From Phyllobacterium endophyticum (GTDB lineage: Bacteria > Pseudomonadota > Alphaproteobacteria > Rhizobiales > Rhizobiaceae): a stretch of DNA of 64,000 nucleotides. The notes under the pieces were generated by a model. It was not told where the DNA came from, ran no database searches, and saw nothing but the letters and a program-made list of their open reading frames with translations. Of the stretch, positions 9,902-18,918 are shown one piece after another (position 1 is the stretch's first letter; every line of letters starts with the position of its first letter). The stretch covers positions 1,364,001 through 1,428,000 of the forward strand of contig NZ_PGGN01000001.1 of the NCBI RefSeq assembly GCF_003010935.1, given 5' to 3'. The position numbers and the translations under genes were made by a program.

Positions 9902-9916
9902 TTAAAAAACAGTTAG
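9902..9916. promoter_or_regulatory. Possible CtrA-like box between the GH25 gene and the acyl-CoA dehydrogenase gene
   Basis: TTAA followed by seven bases and TTAG matches the alphaproteobacterial CtrA consensus (TTAA-N7-TTAA) at seven of eight positions. It lies 74 bp upstream of the TTG start of the GH25 gene. A single AT-rich match is weak evidence. Confidence 0.25.
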
Positions 9917-9974
9917 CCACCGTTAATTGAAGGACACCTTCGACTTGGCATTTACCGGCTGATATTCAGATATC

Positions 9975-9988
9975 TTACGTTTACGTAA
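9975..9988. promoter_or_regulatory. Tandem TTACGT operator candidate before the acyl-CoA dehydrogenase gene
   Basis: TTACGTTTACGTAA contains TTACGT twice in tandem and is also a perfect inverted repeat (TTACG, 4-nt spacer, CGTAA). It sits 70 bp upstream of the ATG at 10058. From memory it resembles operators of MerR-family regulators of acyl-CoA and branched-chain amino acid catabolism (LiuR type); that identification is an inference. Confidence 0.45.
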
Positions 9989-10057
9989 AAATACGCTTGC
10001 CTGGGAAGGGCTCGAAGTTGCAATGTGCCGTATCACCAGATGAGGAGATTGTGATCG

Positions 10058-11833
10058 ATGTACCGCCCGCCTGTCGACGAGATGGCCCACACCTTGAAGA
10101 AAATTGCTGGCCTGGAAGATGCCATCGCACAAGGCCGCTTCGGCGATCTGTCGGATGATTTGATCGATGCCATTCTTGAAGAAGCGGGTAAATTCGCATC
10201 CACTCGCGTGGCCCCGCTCCTCCAGGTTGGTGACAGGCATGGGACCCCCTTGAAGGATGCGGAAGTCACCATGCCGCCCGGGTGGAAAGACGTTTATCGG
10301 GACTGGATCGCAGGTGGCTGGAATGGCTTGACCGGCGAGGAGGAATATGGGGGGCAAGGCCTGCCGATGATGTTGGCGATCGCCACGTTCGAGATGTGGA
10401 ATTCGGGGTCGATGGCTTTTGGAATCGGGCCGACCTTGACGCTAGGCGCAATCGAGGCGCTGGAAGCGCATGCGACGCACGAGCTAAAGCAAATCTATCT
10501 GCCAAAGCTCATATCGGGTGAATGGATGGGCACGATGAACCTTACCGAGCCGCAGGCGGGCTCGGACGTAGGCGCCCTGAGGACAAGAGCAGAGCGGTCT
10601 GACGATGGTACCTACCGAATATTCGGTACAAAGATCTTCATTACCTACGGCGAACATGACCTCACGGAGAATATCATCCATATGGTGTTGGCGCGGCTTC
10701 CAGATGCACCGGCGGGTACGAAGGGCATTTCATTGTTCTTGGTGCCCAAATTTCTGGTGAACGAGGATGGCACTCTTGGCGCCCGCAATGATGTCTTTTG
10801 TGGCGGCATCGAGCACAAGATGGGGATACATGGCTCTCCAACCTGTACCATGATTTATGGCGACGGTTTTGCGAATGATCGGGAGGCGGGGGCCGTCGGT
10901 TGGCTGATAGGCGAAGAAAATCGCGGGCTCGCCTGCATGTTCACGATGATGAACAATGCCCGTCTCGCAGTCGGCATCCAAGGCGTTGCCGTAGCGGAAG
11001 CGGCATACCAGAAGTCTCTGGCCTATGCGCAAGAGCGCCGGCAGATGCGCGCTCCAGGTTGGGTTGGAGAGGGGATGAGCCCGATCATTGAACACCAGGA
11101 TGTCCAGCGCGATCTGCTGACAATGAAGGGTCTCACAGGAGCAGCCCGTTCTATCGCTTACGCGTGCGCCCATGCGCTTGACATGGCAAAGACAGGCACC
11201 GGAGACGACGCACGGTGGTGGGCTGATCGGGCGAATTTGCTGACGCCGGTAGCGAAGGCATTTTGCACCGATGTCGGCGTCGATGTAGCCTCGATTGGTA
11301 TCCAGATTCATGGCGGCATGGGGTACATCGAAGAGACGGGCGCTGCGCAGTTTCTGCGAGATGCACGCATCGCCCCGATCTACGAAGGGACCAATGGTAT
11401 CCAGGCAATTGATCTTGTCCAGCGCAAGTTACAGTTGGGCGGGGGCGAGCATGTAAAGGATTATATCGCCGAACTTCGGAACGTTGCAGATGCCGTAGGG
11501 GCACTGAACACCACTGATTTGCGGCAAACGGCAACACGTCTCCAAACGGGTCTTAACGATCTGGAACAGGCCAGCCTTTGGCTTCAGCGGGCAATCACGG
11601 CTGGACAGATCAGAGAGGCCTATGCGGGCGCGACGCCGTATTTGCGGCTCTTCGGCCTTGCGGCGGGCGCGACCTATCTCGCAAAAGGAGCTTTGGCGGG
11701 GCAGAACCCCGGGCGAACTGCTCTGGCACGTTTCTTCGCGGAAAATCTACTGTCCGAAACTTCAACCTTGAAAGACCGCATCATACATGGCGCACCTAGC
11801 CTGCTCGATGCGCGTATGGCTCTTGGCTCATGA
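10058..11833 (+). CDS. Long-form acyl-CoA dehydrogenase (FadE5/DmdC-like)
   Basis: The protein has 591 residues, much longer than the roughly 380 of a standard acyl-CoA dehydrogenase, and matches the long subfamily with an extra C-terminal domain (FadE5- and DmdC-like). The FAD/acyl core is visible in MGTMNLTEPQAGSDVGALRT and GTKIFITYGEHD; RDARIAPIYEGTNGIQAIDL contains the expected catalytic Glu (YEGTNGIQ). It introduces the alpha-beta double bond in an acyl-CoA and passes electrons to ETF. Substrate chain length cannot be read from the sequence. The ATG follows GAGGAG by about 10 nt. The crotonase gene starts 9 bp downstream, so the two form a beta-oxidation-type operon. Confidence 0.92.
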   Translation: MYRPPVDEMAHTLKKIAGLEDAIAQGRFGDLSDDLIDAILEEAGKFASTRVAPLLQVGDRHGTPLKDAEVTMPPGWKDVYRDWIAGGWNGLTGEEEYGGQGLPMMLAIATFEMWNSGSMAFGIGPTLTLGAIEALEAHATHELKQIYLPKLISGEWMGTMNLTEPQAGSDVGALRTRAERSDDGTYRIFGTKIFITYGEHDLTENIIHMVLARLPDAPAGTKGISLFLVPKFLVNEDGTLGARNDVFCGGIEHKMGIHGSPTCTMIYGDGFANDREAGAVGWLIGEENRGLACMFTMMNNARLAVGIQGVAVAEAAYQKSLAYAQERRQMRAPGWVGEGMSPIIEHQDVQRDLLTMKGLTGAARSIAYACAHALDMAKTGTGDDARWWADRANLLTPVAKAFCTDVGVDVASIGIQIHGGMGYIEETGAAQFLRDARIAPIYEGTNGIQAIDLVQRKLQLGGGEHVKDYIAELRNVADAVGALNTTDLRQTATRLQTGLNDLEQASLWLQRAITAGQIREAYAGATPYLRLFGLAAGATYLAKGALAGQNPGRTALARFFAENLLSETSTLKDRIIHGAPSLLDARMALGS

Positions 11834-11842
11834 GGAAAATCA

Positions 11843-12595
11843 ATGTCTGACCATATTCTAGTAGAGCGAACTGGCGCTGTTCAGATCATCCGGATGAACA
11901 GGCCAGAGAAGAAAAACGCTCTCACGCGAGCCATGTACACGATGATGACGGAGGCCATACTGGACGGCGACGCCGACAGCTCGATCCGATCTCATGTGTT
12001 CCTCGGGCTGCCGGGCGCCTTCTCGTCCGGCAATGATTTGCAGGACTTCATGGCCTTTGCCAGCACGGGCAAAATGGGCACTGAAGTCTTTGATTTTCTC
12101 ATAGCTTTGGCAGGGGCGAAGAAGCCTATGCTCGCAGGTGTGGATGGACTCGCAATCGGTATCGGCACAACAATCCATTTCCACTGCGACCTGACTTTCG
12201 CCACACCGCAATCGTTCTTCAAAACACCTTTCGTTGATCTTGGTTTGGTTCCGGAAGCCGGTTCAAGCCTGCTCGCTCCGGCGCTGATGGGGCATCAAAA
12301 AGCGTTTGCTTTCCTTGCGATGGGCGAAGGATTGGATGCGGCACAAGCCAAAGAGTGCGGAATGATTTACAAGCTGGTAGAAGCTGAGGAGCTGGAAACC
12401 ACTGTTCTAAGGGTGGCGGCAGAAATCGCCGCCAAGCCACCAGAGGCCATGCAAATCTCGCGTGACCTTCTGCGCAAGCCGAGAGAAGAGGTGGTCGAGC
12501 GTATCAAACTGGAGGCAAGTCATTTCACCGAGCGCCTGCAGTCGGATGAGGCAAGAAATGCCCTGATGGCATTTCTCACGCGCAAAAAGACCTGA
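11843..12595 (+). CDS. Enoyl-CoA hydratase/isomerase (crotonase) family protein
   Basis: The 250-residue crotonase-fold enzyme has NRPEKKNALT near residue 20, the oxyanion-hole segments GAFSSGNDLQDF and GVDGLAIGIGTTI, and TPFVDLGLVPEAGSS. The Glu normally used for hydration in enoyl-CoA hydratases is replaced in the FVDLGLVPE context, and the single Glu in LVPEAGSS resembles delta3-delta2-enoyl-CoA isomerases, so an isomerase role is as likely as hydratase. GAGGAAA lies at good spacing before the ATG. It follows the acyl-CoA dehydrogenase by 9 bp. Its stop directly abuts that of the convergent pdxH. Confidence 0.88.
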   Translation: MSDHILVERTGAVQIIRMNRPEKKNALTRAMYTMMTEAILDGDADSSIRSHVFLGLPGAFSSGNDLQDFMAFASTGKMGTEVFDFLIALAGAKKPMLAGVDGLAIGIGTTIHFHCDLTFATPQSFFKTPFVDLGLVPEAGSSLLAPALMGHQKAFAFLAMGEGLDAAQAKECGMIYKLVEAEELETTVLRVAAEIAAKPPEAMQISRDLLRKPREEVVERIKLEASHFTERLQSDEARNALMAFLTRKKT

Positions 12596-13207
12596 TCAGG
12601 GGTAAAGGCGCGTCTTTCTCCAGTCGTCGTTGGTTGACTCCCGTTCAAAGACCACCCGGTCATGCAAGCGAAATGGTCGATCATGCCAGAACTCAATGGA
12701 AGTCGGACGTATACGGAAGCCAGACCAGTATTCCGGGCGGGGTATTTCGCCGATTGCATAGCGGGCAGTAAATTCGGCCACCGCCTTTTCGAGAGCGAAA
12801 CGGCTTTCGAGTGGTCGCGACTGCTTCGAAGCCCATGCACCTATTCGGCTGCCGCGGGGACGCGTTTCATAATATGCATCGGCCTCTTCATCGCTGACAA
12901 TCTCAACAGGGCCGCGTATGCGAACCTGACGCCGCAAGGATTTCCAGTGAAAGCACATTGCCGCTTTCATTGACGTGAGAATCTCGCGTCCCTTTCTGCT
13001 CTCGAAATTCGTGTAGAAAACAAATCCTTTGCTATCAAACCCCTTCAGAAGGACCATGCGTACATCAGGCAAGCCCTCCTCGTCCACAGTTGCCAGGGCA
13101 ACGGCGTTCGGGTCGTTCGGTTCGGTTGCGCTGGCTTCTTTCAACCAATCATCGAAGAGCGCGAAAGGCTCGGATTTCTCCGTGAAGTCATCTGTTGTTA
13201 ACTTCAT
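12596..13207 (-). CDS. pdxH: Pyridoxine/pyridoxamine 5'-phosphate oxidase
   Basis: The 203-residue FMN enzyme makes pyridoxal 5'-phosphate, the last step of vitamin B6 synthesis and salvage. Family landmarks are [25 protein letters not shown] (quoted in part: [18 protein letters not shown]), [41 protein letters not shown] and a C-terminal [11 protein letters not shown] with RLYP at the end. It stands alone, divergent from the lipoprotein gene with only 50 bp between the starts. Several PLP enzymes that depend on its product are in this window (ThrC and the Cys/Met enzyme at 19 kb). Confidence 0.96.
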   Translation of the reverse strand: MKLTTDDFTEKSEPFALFDDWLKEASATEPNDPNAVALATVDEEGLPDVRMVLLKGFDSKGFVFYTNFESRKGREILTSMKAAMCFHWKSLRRQVRIRGPVEIVSDEEADAYYETRPRGSRIGAWASKQSRPLESRFALEKAVAEFTARYAIGEIPRPEYWSGFRIRPTSIEFWHDRPFRLHDRVVFERESTNDDWRKTRLYP

Positions 13208-13257
13208 TTAATCCATAGTCCCATAGTCATTTCGGGTTGACCTTGTTATGAAGAGGT

Positions 13258-13728
13258 ATGTGTTTGGCGTTTCTACGATCTGATAGCAAGAAATTCGGTG
13301 TAAAAGAACATCATTGGCGCGACGCCTTCAAGGGCTTGTCCGCAGCCGTTTCGCTATGCTTGCTATCTGGATGCGCCATGAAGGATTTCAGCATGGAGAA
13401 GGCTGTACCGGATCAGGCGACGGTGACTGGTTCGGTTGCCGCCGCACAGCCGGCCGACAACAAAGGGTCGTCGGATCAACTGACAGTACGCAATATAGTC
13501 TCGGCGCTGAACTTCACGCAGTGGGGCAACAAACCTGTACCGTGGTCCAATCCCGAGACAGGCAGCCAAGGTACGATCACGGCGATCGCCGAGAAGAAGG
13601 ATGATGCCGGTCTTTGTCGCGAATTCCAGACTTCACGCGAATCCTTTGATGGCGTTATGATCTACAAGGGCGAAACCTGCATGCAAAATGGTGGTCAGTG
13701 GACATTGAAATCCTTCGCGCCTATGTAG
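13258..13728 (+). CDS. Surface-antigen-like (17 kDa/RT0821-type) lipoprotein
   Basis: The 156-residue protein has a long basic N-terminal region, a hydrophobic core and a lipobox LLSGC around residues 35-39, predicting an envelope lipoprotein. The second half (VSALNFTQWGNKPVPWSNPETGSQGTITA, quoted in part: WSNPETGSQGTITA; then CREFQTSRESF and CMQNGGQWTL) resembles the C-terminal surface-antigen domain of Rickettsia 17 kDa/RT0821-like proteins. Function is unknown. The ATG at 13258 touches its own Shine-Dalgarno-like AGAGGT, while a TTG two codons later (13264) sits at normal spacing and may be the true start. Confidence 0.7.
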   Translation: MCLAFLRSDSKKFGVKEHHWRDAFKGLSAAVSLCLLSGCAMKDFSMEKAVPDQATVTGSVAAAQPADNKGSSDQLTVRNIVSALNFTQWGNKPVPWSNPETGSQGTITAIAEKKDDAGLCREFQTSRESFDGVMIYKGETCMQNGGQWTLKSFAPM

Positions 13729-13740
13729 CGGTATAAACCG

Positions 13741-13767
13741 TCAAGTTTTTCGACTTTTTCAACTTGA
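13741..13767. terminator. Weak hairpin after the lipoprotein gene
   Basis: TCAAGTT and AACTTGA form a perfect 7-bp stem with a 13-nt T-rich loop, 12 bp after the stop of the lipoprotein gene. There is no T tract after the stem, so terminator function is only possible. Confidence 0.3.
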
Positions 13768-13850
13768 TCTCTGGAATTTCTTCCTATTCGTGAGCATATA
13801 GCGGCGGAATCCCAAGATATCTCGCTTCTTTTGCGAAGAAAGGCAGACAC

Positions 13851-14771
13851 ATGCGCGATCCCTATAGCGTGCTGGGCGTCGCCAAGACGGCGAAGCCCGA
13901 GGAAATAAAGTCGGCGTTTCGCAAGCTCGCCAAGAAATATCATCCTGATCAAAATCAGAATGATCCGAAGGCGCAGGCGAAATTCTCCGAGATCAACCAG
14001 GCGTATGAAATTATCGGCGACAAGGAGCGTCGCGGCCAGTTTGATCGCGGGGAAATCGACGCAGAAGGCAAGCAGCGCGCGCCGCAGGGTTTCGAAGGAT
14101 TCTCGAGCGCGGGCGGCGACCCGTTTGCTGGTTTCGGCGGGGGGCGTCGGCCAGGGAACTTTGAGTTCCGTAGCGGCGGGACATCGGGCTTGGGCGCTGA
14201 GGACATTCTGAGCAGTCTATTCGGCGAGTCCGGCATGGCTGGCTTCGGTAGCGGCGCTCGTCGCACTGCTCCTCGAAAGGGCGCCGATCTCCAGGCAACG
14301 ATCGACATCACGCTTGAGCAGGCTGCAGGCGCCGAAAAGGTCGAGGCCATATTTCCGAATGGCAAGCGGCTGGCGATCAAACTGCCCGCACAGGTTGAAA
14401 ACGGCCAAACGATTCGCCTCAAGGGCCAGGGTGAAGCTGTTGCTGGCGGCACGGCCGGTGATGCTTTGGTCACAATCCGTTTCAAACCGCATCCAAAATT
14501 CCGCGTCGAGGGGAGGGACCTTCACGTGGAACTTCCTGTTTCGTTGCGTGAGGCCGCCCTCGGATCACGGCAGGAAGTCGAAACCCTCAATGGCCGTGTA
14601 GCAGTCAAAGTTGCGCCGTGGACCAGTTCCGACAGGGTTTTACGGCTGAAAGGCAAGGGTTTGCCCAAGAAGCCGGATGGTCACGGCGATCTGTTAGCCC
14701 ACGTTCGCATCATGTTGCCTGAACATGGAGATCCCGCTTTGGAGGCCTTTTTGCGCGATTCCGATCATTGA
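13851..14771 (+). CDS. DnaJ/CbpA-type J-domain cochaperone
   Basis: The 306-residue protein has an N-terminal J domain (residues 1-65, with KYHPDQNQ carrying the HPD tripeptide that stimulates DnaK), a Gly/Phe-rich linker (about 75-135), and the two beta-barrel substrate-binding domains of the DnaJ C-terminal region (from about 145, ending near LPEHGDPAL). The cysteine zinc-finger repeats of DnaJ are absent, so it is a class II J-protein like CbpA. It probably delivers unfolded clients to DnaK in the cytosol. GAAAGG lies before the ATG. It is followed by fabI after 92 bp on the same strand. Confidence 0.92.
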   Translation: MRDPYSVLGVAKTAKPEEIKSAFRKLAKKYHPDQNQNDPKAQAKFSEINQAYEIIGDKERRGQFDRGEIDAEGKQRAPQGFEGFSSAGGDPFAGFGGGRRPGNFEFRSGGTSGLGAEDILSSLFGESGMAGFGSGARRTAPRKGADLQATIDITLEQAAGAEKVEAIFPNGKRLAIKLPAQVENGQTIRLKGQGEAVAGGTAGDALVTIRFKPHPKFRVEGRDLHVELPVSLREAALGSRQEVETLNGRVAVKVAPWTSSDRVLRLKGKGLPKKPDGHGDLLAHVRIMLPEHGDPALEAFLRDSDH

Positions 14772-14863
14772 AAATCCAAAACCAGATTGGATACCGCGCT
14801 TGAAGCCCGGCGCTTGCTGTGCGATACCCCACATCAATCATAAGTCTCATGAAGGGTTGGTAT

Positions 14864-15682
14864 ATGACCGCCAAAGCTGGTTTGATGCAGGGTAAACGCG
14901 GGCTCATAATGGGTGTCGCCAACAATCGTTCGATCGCCTGGGGCATTGCCAAGGCAGCTCACGATGCTGGTGCCGAACTTGCATTCACCTACCAGGGTGA
15001 CGCGTTGAAAAAGCGCGTCGAGCCCTTGGCACAGGAGCTCGGCGCTTTTTTATGCGGTCATTGCGATGTTTCGGATGCTTCGACGATTGACGCGTGTTTT
15101 GCTAATCTCGAAGCTCATTGGGGCAAGATAGACTTTCTCGTGCATGCAATTGGTTTTTCCGACAAGGACGAACTTACTGGCCGCTATGTCGATACTTCGG
15201 AAGCCAACTTTACCAAAACAATGTTGATTTCCGTATTCTCCCTGACGGCTGTGGCGAAGCGGGCGGAAAAACTAATGACTGAAGGCGGGTCAATCCTGAC
15301 GCTGACATATTACGGCGCGGAAAAGGTCATGCCGAATTATAATGTCATGGGTGTTGCCAAGGCAGCGCTTGAGGCGAGCGTCAAATATTTGGCTGTCGAT
15401 CTTGGCCCGGACAATATTCGGGTAAATGCAATATCTGCAGGTCCCATCAAGACGCTTGCAGCATCGGGCATTGGTGACTTCCGCTATATTCTCAAATGGA
15501 ACGAATACAACGCACCTTTGCGCCGCACGGTCACCATAGAAGAAGTTGGAGATGCCGGACTCTATTTTCTCTCCGACCTGTCGCGCTCTGTCACGGGCGA
15601 GATACATCATGCTGATAGTGGTTATCACGTCGTTGGCATGAAAGCGGTCGATGCGCCGGATATCTCTGTCGTCAAGGATTGA
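14864..15682 (+). CDS. fabI: Enoyl-[acyl-carrier-protein] reductase, NADH type
   Basis: The 272-residue short-chain dehydrogenase of the FabI type reduces trans-2-enoyl-ACP in fatty acid elongation. Features are GLIMGVANNRSIAWGIAKA (cofactor-binding opening), CDVSDAST, VHAIGFSD, and the catalytic Y-x6-K in NYNVMGVAKAALE, with NAISAGPIKTLAASGI at the substrate loop. The frame is open upstream to 14819, but the ATG at 14864 starts the conserved region and has AAGGGTTGG before it. The histidine phosphatase gene starts 7 bp downstream, so the two are probably co-transcribed. Confidence 0.94.
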   Translation: MTAKAGLMQGKRGLIMGVANNRSIAWGIAKAAHDAGAELAFTYQGDALKKRVEPLAQELGAFLCGHCDVSDASTIDACFANLEAHWGKIDFLVHAIGFSDKDELTGRYVDTSEANFTKTMLISVFSLTAVAKRAEKLMTEGGSILTLTYYGAEKVMPNYNVMGVAKAALEASVKYLAVDLGPDNIRVNAISAGPIKTLAASGIGDFRYILKWNEYNAPLRRTVTIEEVGDAGLYFLSDLSRSVTGEIHHADSGYHVVGMKAVDAPDISVVKD

Positions 15683-15689
15683 AGTTCCC

Positions 15690-16280
15690 GTGATTTTGCC
15701 TGACTCGGTGATCTATTTTTCGCGTCATGGCGAGACGGACTGGAACGTGACGGAGCGTATCCAAGGGCAGGCAGACGTTGATATCAACGCCCGGGGCCGC
15801 GCCCAGGCCGACCGCAATGGCGACTTGATGAAATCGTTGATCGGCGCCGGCGCCGAGTTCGATTTTGTTGCAAGCCCTCTTCGGCGTACGAGAGAGACCA
15901 TGGAGCGCATAAGAACGCGCATGGGACTTGATCCAGCGGCCTATCGACTCGATCGTCGGTTGATGGAAGTGAGTTTCGGCGACTGGCAGGGGCTTTTCAT
16001 CGAAGATATCGCTGCCAAAACGCCAGAACTCGTGGAAGAGCGGGCGAGAGACAAGTGGAACTTCGTACCGCCCGGAGGAGAAAGTTACGCGATGTTGGGC
16101 GTGAGGGTCGCAAGCTGGCTCTCGGAAGTGACGGGGCCCACCGTGTGCGTATGCCACGGCGGTTGCCTACGAACAATCTTTCAGATGGTGAACAAGCTCG
16201 ACGGACACGATGCTGCAAATTTGGTCATCACCCAGGACCGCATTCTACGTCTGGAGAACGGTCAGCTTACCTGGGTATAG
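15690..16280 (+). CDS. Histidine phosphatase (phosphoglycerate mutase-like) family protein
   Basis: The 196-residue protein has the catalytic YFSRHGETDWN near the N-terminus, the second Arg in FDFVASPLRRTRETMERI, the Glu in LMEVSFGDWQG and the second His in CVCHGGCLRTI. This fits a complete branch-1 histidine phosphatase. Whether it is a cofactor-dependent mutase or a phosphatase on another substrate cannot be told. The chosen start is GTG at 15690, 7 bp after the fabI stop, with GAAG spanning that stop; no ATG lies before the catalytic histidine. Its stop abuts the stop of the convergent DUF1344 gene. Confidence 0.85.
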   Translation: MILPDSVIYFSRHGETDWNVTERIQGQADVDINARGRAQADRNGDLMKSLIGAGAEFDFVASPLRRTRETMERIRTRMGLDPAAYRLDRRLMEVSFGDWQGLFIEDIAAKTPELVEERARDKWNFVPPGGESYAMLGVRVASWLSEVTGPTVCVCHGGCLRTIFQMVNKLDGHDAANLVITQDRILRLENGQLTWV

Positions 16281-16535
16281 CTATTCAGTCGTCTCCTCGA
16301 TGTCGGTGATGAAGCGCTCCTTGTTCACGACATCAAACATCAGCGTCACCTTCATTCCCTGCTCAATGACGCTCAGATCGAATTCGCCCGGTAATTTGTA
16401 GACCTTGCCGTCATCAAGCGTGATTGTCGAATTGTCTTCATCGATTTTGGTGATTGTGCCCTGTGCATCATCAGCAAGCGCGCCAACGGGAAGAATGGAG
16501 GCAACGAACATGAATGCCGCGACGATGAAGCGCAT
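16281..16535 (-). CDS. DUF1344 small periplasmic protein
   Basis: The 84-residue protein has a signal peptide (MRFIVAAFMFVASILPVGALA, cleavage after ALA) and a short beta-rich domain with GTITKIDEDNSTITLDDGKVY, the usual opening of the rhizobial DUF1344 family, quoted in part as ITKIDEDNSTITLDDG. The mature protein is about 63 residues and acidic. Function is unknown. It lies immediately against the histidine phosphatase stop and diverges from aroC, with 168 bp between starts. Confidence 0.82.
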   Translation of the reverse strand: MRFIVAAFMFVASILPVGALADDAQGTITKIDEDNSTITLDDGKVYKLPGEFDLSVIEQGMKVTLMFDVVNKERFITDIEETTE

Positions 16536-16649
16536 AATAATTTCCCTCTTTGTAAAACTCGGATGCGACCGATCTTGGGAGTTAGATCGTCTATTTGTGG
16601 CGAAAGAATTGCTTTTTTCGTGTCGGAAGAAGGAATTTCAACGGCGGGT

Positions 16650-16678
16650 TTGACCACAGGAGTAAACGCTCATAAAAC
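16650..16678 (+). promoter_or_regulatory. Possible sigma-70-type promoter of aroC
   Basis: TTGACC, a 17-bp spacer and TAAAAC lie upstream of aroC, with the -10-like element ending 25 bp before the ATG. The -35 match is good and the -10 is partial. Confidence 0.4.
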
Positions 16679-16703
16679 GCCTTCATAAAAGCAGGTAGCC
16701 CTC

Positions 16704-17798
16704 ATGTCGCACAATACGTTCGGTCATCTTTTTCGCGTCACTACATGGGGTGAAAGCCATGGCCTTGCACTTGGTTGCGTCGTAGATGGTTGCCCTCCCG
16801 GCATCTCGTTCTCGGAAGCGGAAATCCAGTCCTATCTGGACAAGCGCAAACCGGGTCAGTCGAGATATACAACGCAGCGCCGCGAACCGGATCAGGTCAA
16901 GGTTCTGTCCGGTTTCATGCTGCAGGACGACGGCATGACGATGATTTCGACGGGTACGCCGATTTCGATGATGATCGAGAACACCGATCAGCGCTCAAAG
17001 GACTATGGCGACATCGCCCGCCAGTATCGGCCGGGTCACGCCGACTACACTTACGACGTGAAGTATGGCATTCGCGATTATCGCGGCGGTGGCCGCTCGT
17101 CGGCGCGCGAAACCGCTGCACGCGTCGCCGCCGGTGCGATAGCGCGAAAAGTGGTGCCCGGTCTCCTTGTGCGTGGCGCACTGGTTGGTATGGGCATCCA
17201 TTCCATCGATCGCAGCCGCTGGGACTGGGATGAGGTGGGCAACAATCCATTCTTTACTCCGGATCTCCAGTCTGTGGATGTCTTCGCCTCTTATCTCGAT
17301 GGCATCCGCAAAGCCGGATCGTCCATCGGTGCTGTTGTTGAAGTAGTGGCGGAAAACGTTCCCGCAGGGCTCGGTGCACCGGTATATGGCAAGCTTGATC
17401 AGGATATCGCGAGCAATCTGATGTCGATCAATGCCGTCAAAGGCGTAGAGATTGGCGATGGTTTTGATACTGCGAGGCTTACCGGCGAAGAGAACGCCGA
17501 CGAGATGCGCATGGGCAACGACGGCAAGCCAATCTTCCTGTCCAATCATGCAGGTGGCATCCTGGGCGGCATTTCAAGCGGTGCGCCGGTTGTAGCGCGC
17601 TTCGCCGTAAAGCCGACATCATCGATTTTGACGCCGCGTCGCAGCATCGATGCGGACGGAAACCAAGTCGAGGTCATGACCAGGGGGAGGCATGATCCCT
17701 GCGTTGGTATACGTGCCGTGCCGATCGGCGAAGCAATGGTTGCCTGTGCCATTGCGGATCATTATCTCAGACATCGCGGCCAGACTGGCCGTATCTAA
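16704..17798 (+). CDS. aroC: Chorismate synthase
   Basis: The 364-residue enzyme converts EPSP to chorismate, the last common step to aromatic amino acids and folate, and needs reduced FMN. Family signatures are complete: [18 protein letters not shown] near the start, [21 protein letters not shown] in the middle (quoted in part: [18 protein letters not shown]), and [20 protein letters not shown] near the C-terminus. An AGGTAG precedes the ATG. It is followed by ribBX after 16 bp on the same strand, consistent with one transcript. Confidence 0.97.
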   Translation: MSHNTFGHLFRVTTWGESHGLALGCVVDGCPPGISFSEAEIQSYLDKRKPGQSRYTTQRREPDQVKVLSGFMLQDDGMTMISTGTPISMMIENTDQRSKDYGDIARQYRPGHADYTYDVKYGIRDYRGGGRSSARETAARVAAGAIARKVVPGLLVRGALVGMGIHSIDRSRWDWDEVGNNPFFTPDLQSVDVFASYLDGIRKAGSSIGAVVEVVAENVPAGLGAPVYGKLDQDIASNLMSINAVKGVEIGDGFDTARLTGEENADEMRMGNDGKPIFLSNHAGGILGGISSGAPVVARFAVKPTSSILTPRRSIDADGNQVEVMTRGRHDPCVGIRAVPIGEAMVACAIADHYLRHRGQTGRI

Positions 17799-17814
17799 TC
17801 GAGGGGACACTCAT

Positions 17815-18918
17815 ATGGCCTACAATCAAAAACGGGTCGTCGATGCCCTACGCGCTTTCGAGCGCGGCGAAATCGTTGTCGTCATGGATGACGATGGCCG
17901 GGAGAACGAGGGCGATCTCATCGTCGCGGCAGTTCACTGCACGCCCGAGAAGATGGCCTTCATCGTTCGCCATACTTCGGGCATTGTCTGCACGCCGATG
18001 ACACGCGAACATGCCAAACGTTTGAATCTTGCGCCAATGGTGGCGGACAATGATGCTCCCCACTCCACTGCATTCACAGTAACTGTCGACTACAAACACG
18101 GCACCACGACCGGGATATCGGCTGAAGATCGCACATTGACCGCCAGAAATCTTGCCAATCCAAATGCAGGCGCTGTTGATTTCGTGCGACCCGGCCATAT
18201 CTTTCCGCTGGTAGCGCGCGAAGGGGGCGTATTGATGCGCTCCGGCCATACGGAAGCCGCTGTGGACCTTTGCAAGCTCGCAGGGCTGCCGCCAGTCGGC
18301 GTCATTTGCGAGTTGGTGAATGACGACGGGACGGTCATGCGTGGTCCCCAGGTCGCAGGCTTTGCCGAAACTCACAACCTGCAGCAAGTGACAGTTGCCG
18401 ATCTCATCGCATATCGCCAGCGCAAGGAAACCCTGATCGAGCGGATTGGAGAGTACGAGATCGATACATGCGCCGGTCGGGCAAAGGCCATAACTTACGC
18501 ACTTCCCTGGGAGCCTATGCACCACGCCGCCATCGTTTATGGAGACATCCGAGATGGCGAGGATGTTCCGGTTCGTCTGCAGCGTGAGGATGTGCTGAGC
18601 GACGTCTTCGGCGCCCGCAACACGCTCGACAGTATCATGAAACGCATAGCCGAGGAAAAGCGGGGCGTCATCGTATATCTGCGCGAAGGATCGGTTGGTG
18701 TTGGCCGGGATGATGACCGCAACCGTGCGGCGCTGCAGGAGCGCGAAGCTCACGCAGAAGCGCGCGTGCGCGAAGAGGAATGGCGTCAAATCGGCCTCGG
18801 CGCTCAAATATTGAAGGATCTTGGTATCACGTCGATCCGTCTGTTGTCGTCGCGCGAACGGCACTATGTCGGGCTTGAAGGCTTTGGTATCCAGATCACA
18901 AAAACCGACATTATTTGA
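17815..18918 (+). CDS. ribBX: 3,4-dihydroxy-2-butanone 4-phosphate synthase with a degenerate GTP cyclohydrolase II-like domain
   Basis: The 367-residue protein has an intact N-terminal DHBP synthase domain (VVVMDDDGRENEGDL, TSGIVCTPMTREHAKRLN, ARNLANPNAGAVDFVRPGHI in part, SGHTEAAVDLCKLAG) that makes the four-carbon unit of riboflavin. The second half aligns with GTP cyclohydrolase II but lacks its zinc-binding cysteines: at the expected CxxGD...CxC site the sequence reads EDVLSDVFGARNTLDSI. This is the pattern described for proteobacterial RibBX proteins, where the second domain has lost cyclohydrolase activity. A strong GAGGGGAC precedes the ATG; the longer frame from 17692 overlaps aroC and is not used. 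Confidence 0.9.
   Translation: MAYNQKRVVDALRAFERGEIVVVMDDDGRENEGDLIVAAVHCTPEKMAFIVRHTSGIVCTPMTREHAKRLNLAPMVADNDAPHSTAFTVTVDYKHGTTTGISAEDRTLTARNLANPNAGAVDFVRPGHIFPLVAREGGVLMRSGHTEAAVDLCKLAGLPPVGVICELVNDDGTVMRGPQVAGFAETHNLQQVTVADLIAYRQRKETLIERIGEYEIDTCAGRAKAITYALPWEPMHHAAIVYGDIRDGEDVPVRLQREDVLSDVFGARNTLDSIMKRIAEEKRGVIVYLREGSVGVGRDDDRNRAALQEREAHAEARVREEEWRQIGLGAQILKDLGITSIRLLSSRERHYVGLEGFGIQITKTDII

Noticed and set aside
9923..10357. 144-residue frame antisense to the start of the acyl-CoA dehydrogenase gene
   Set aside because: It mirrors a well-supported gene and shows no family features; high-GC coding DNA commonly leaves such shadows.
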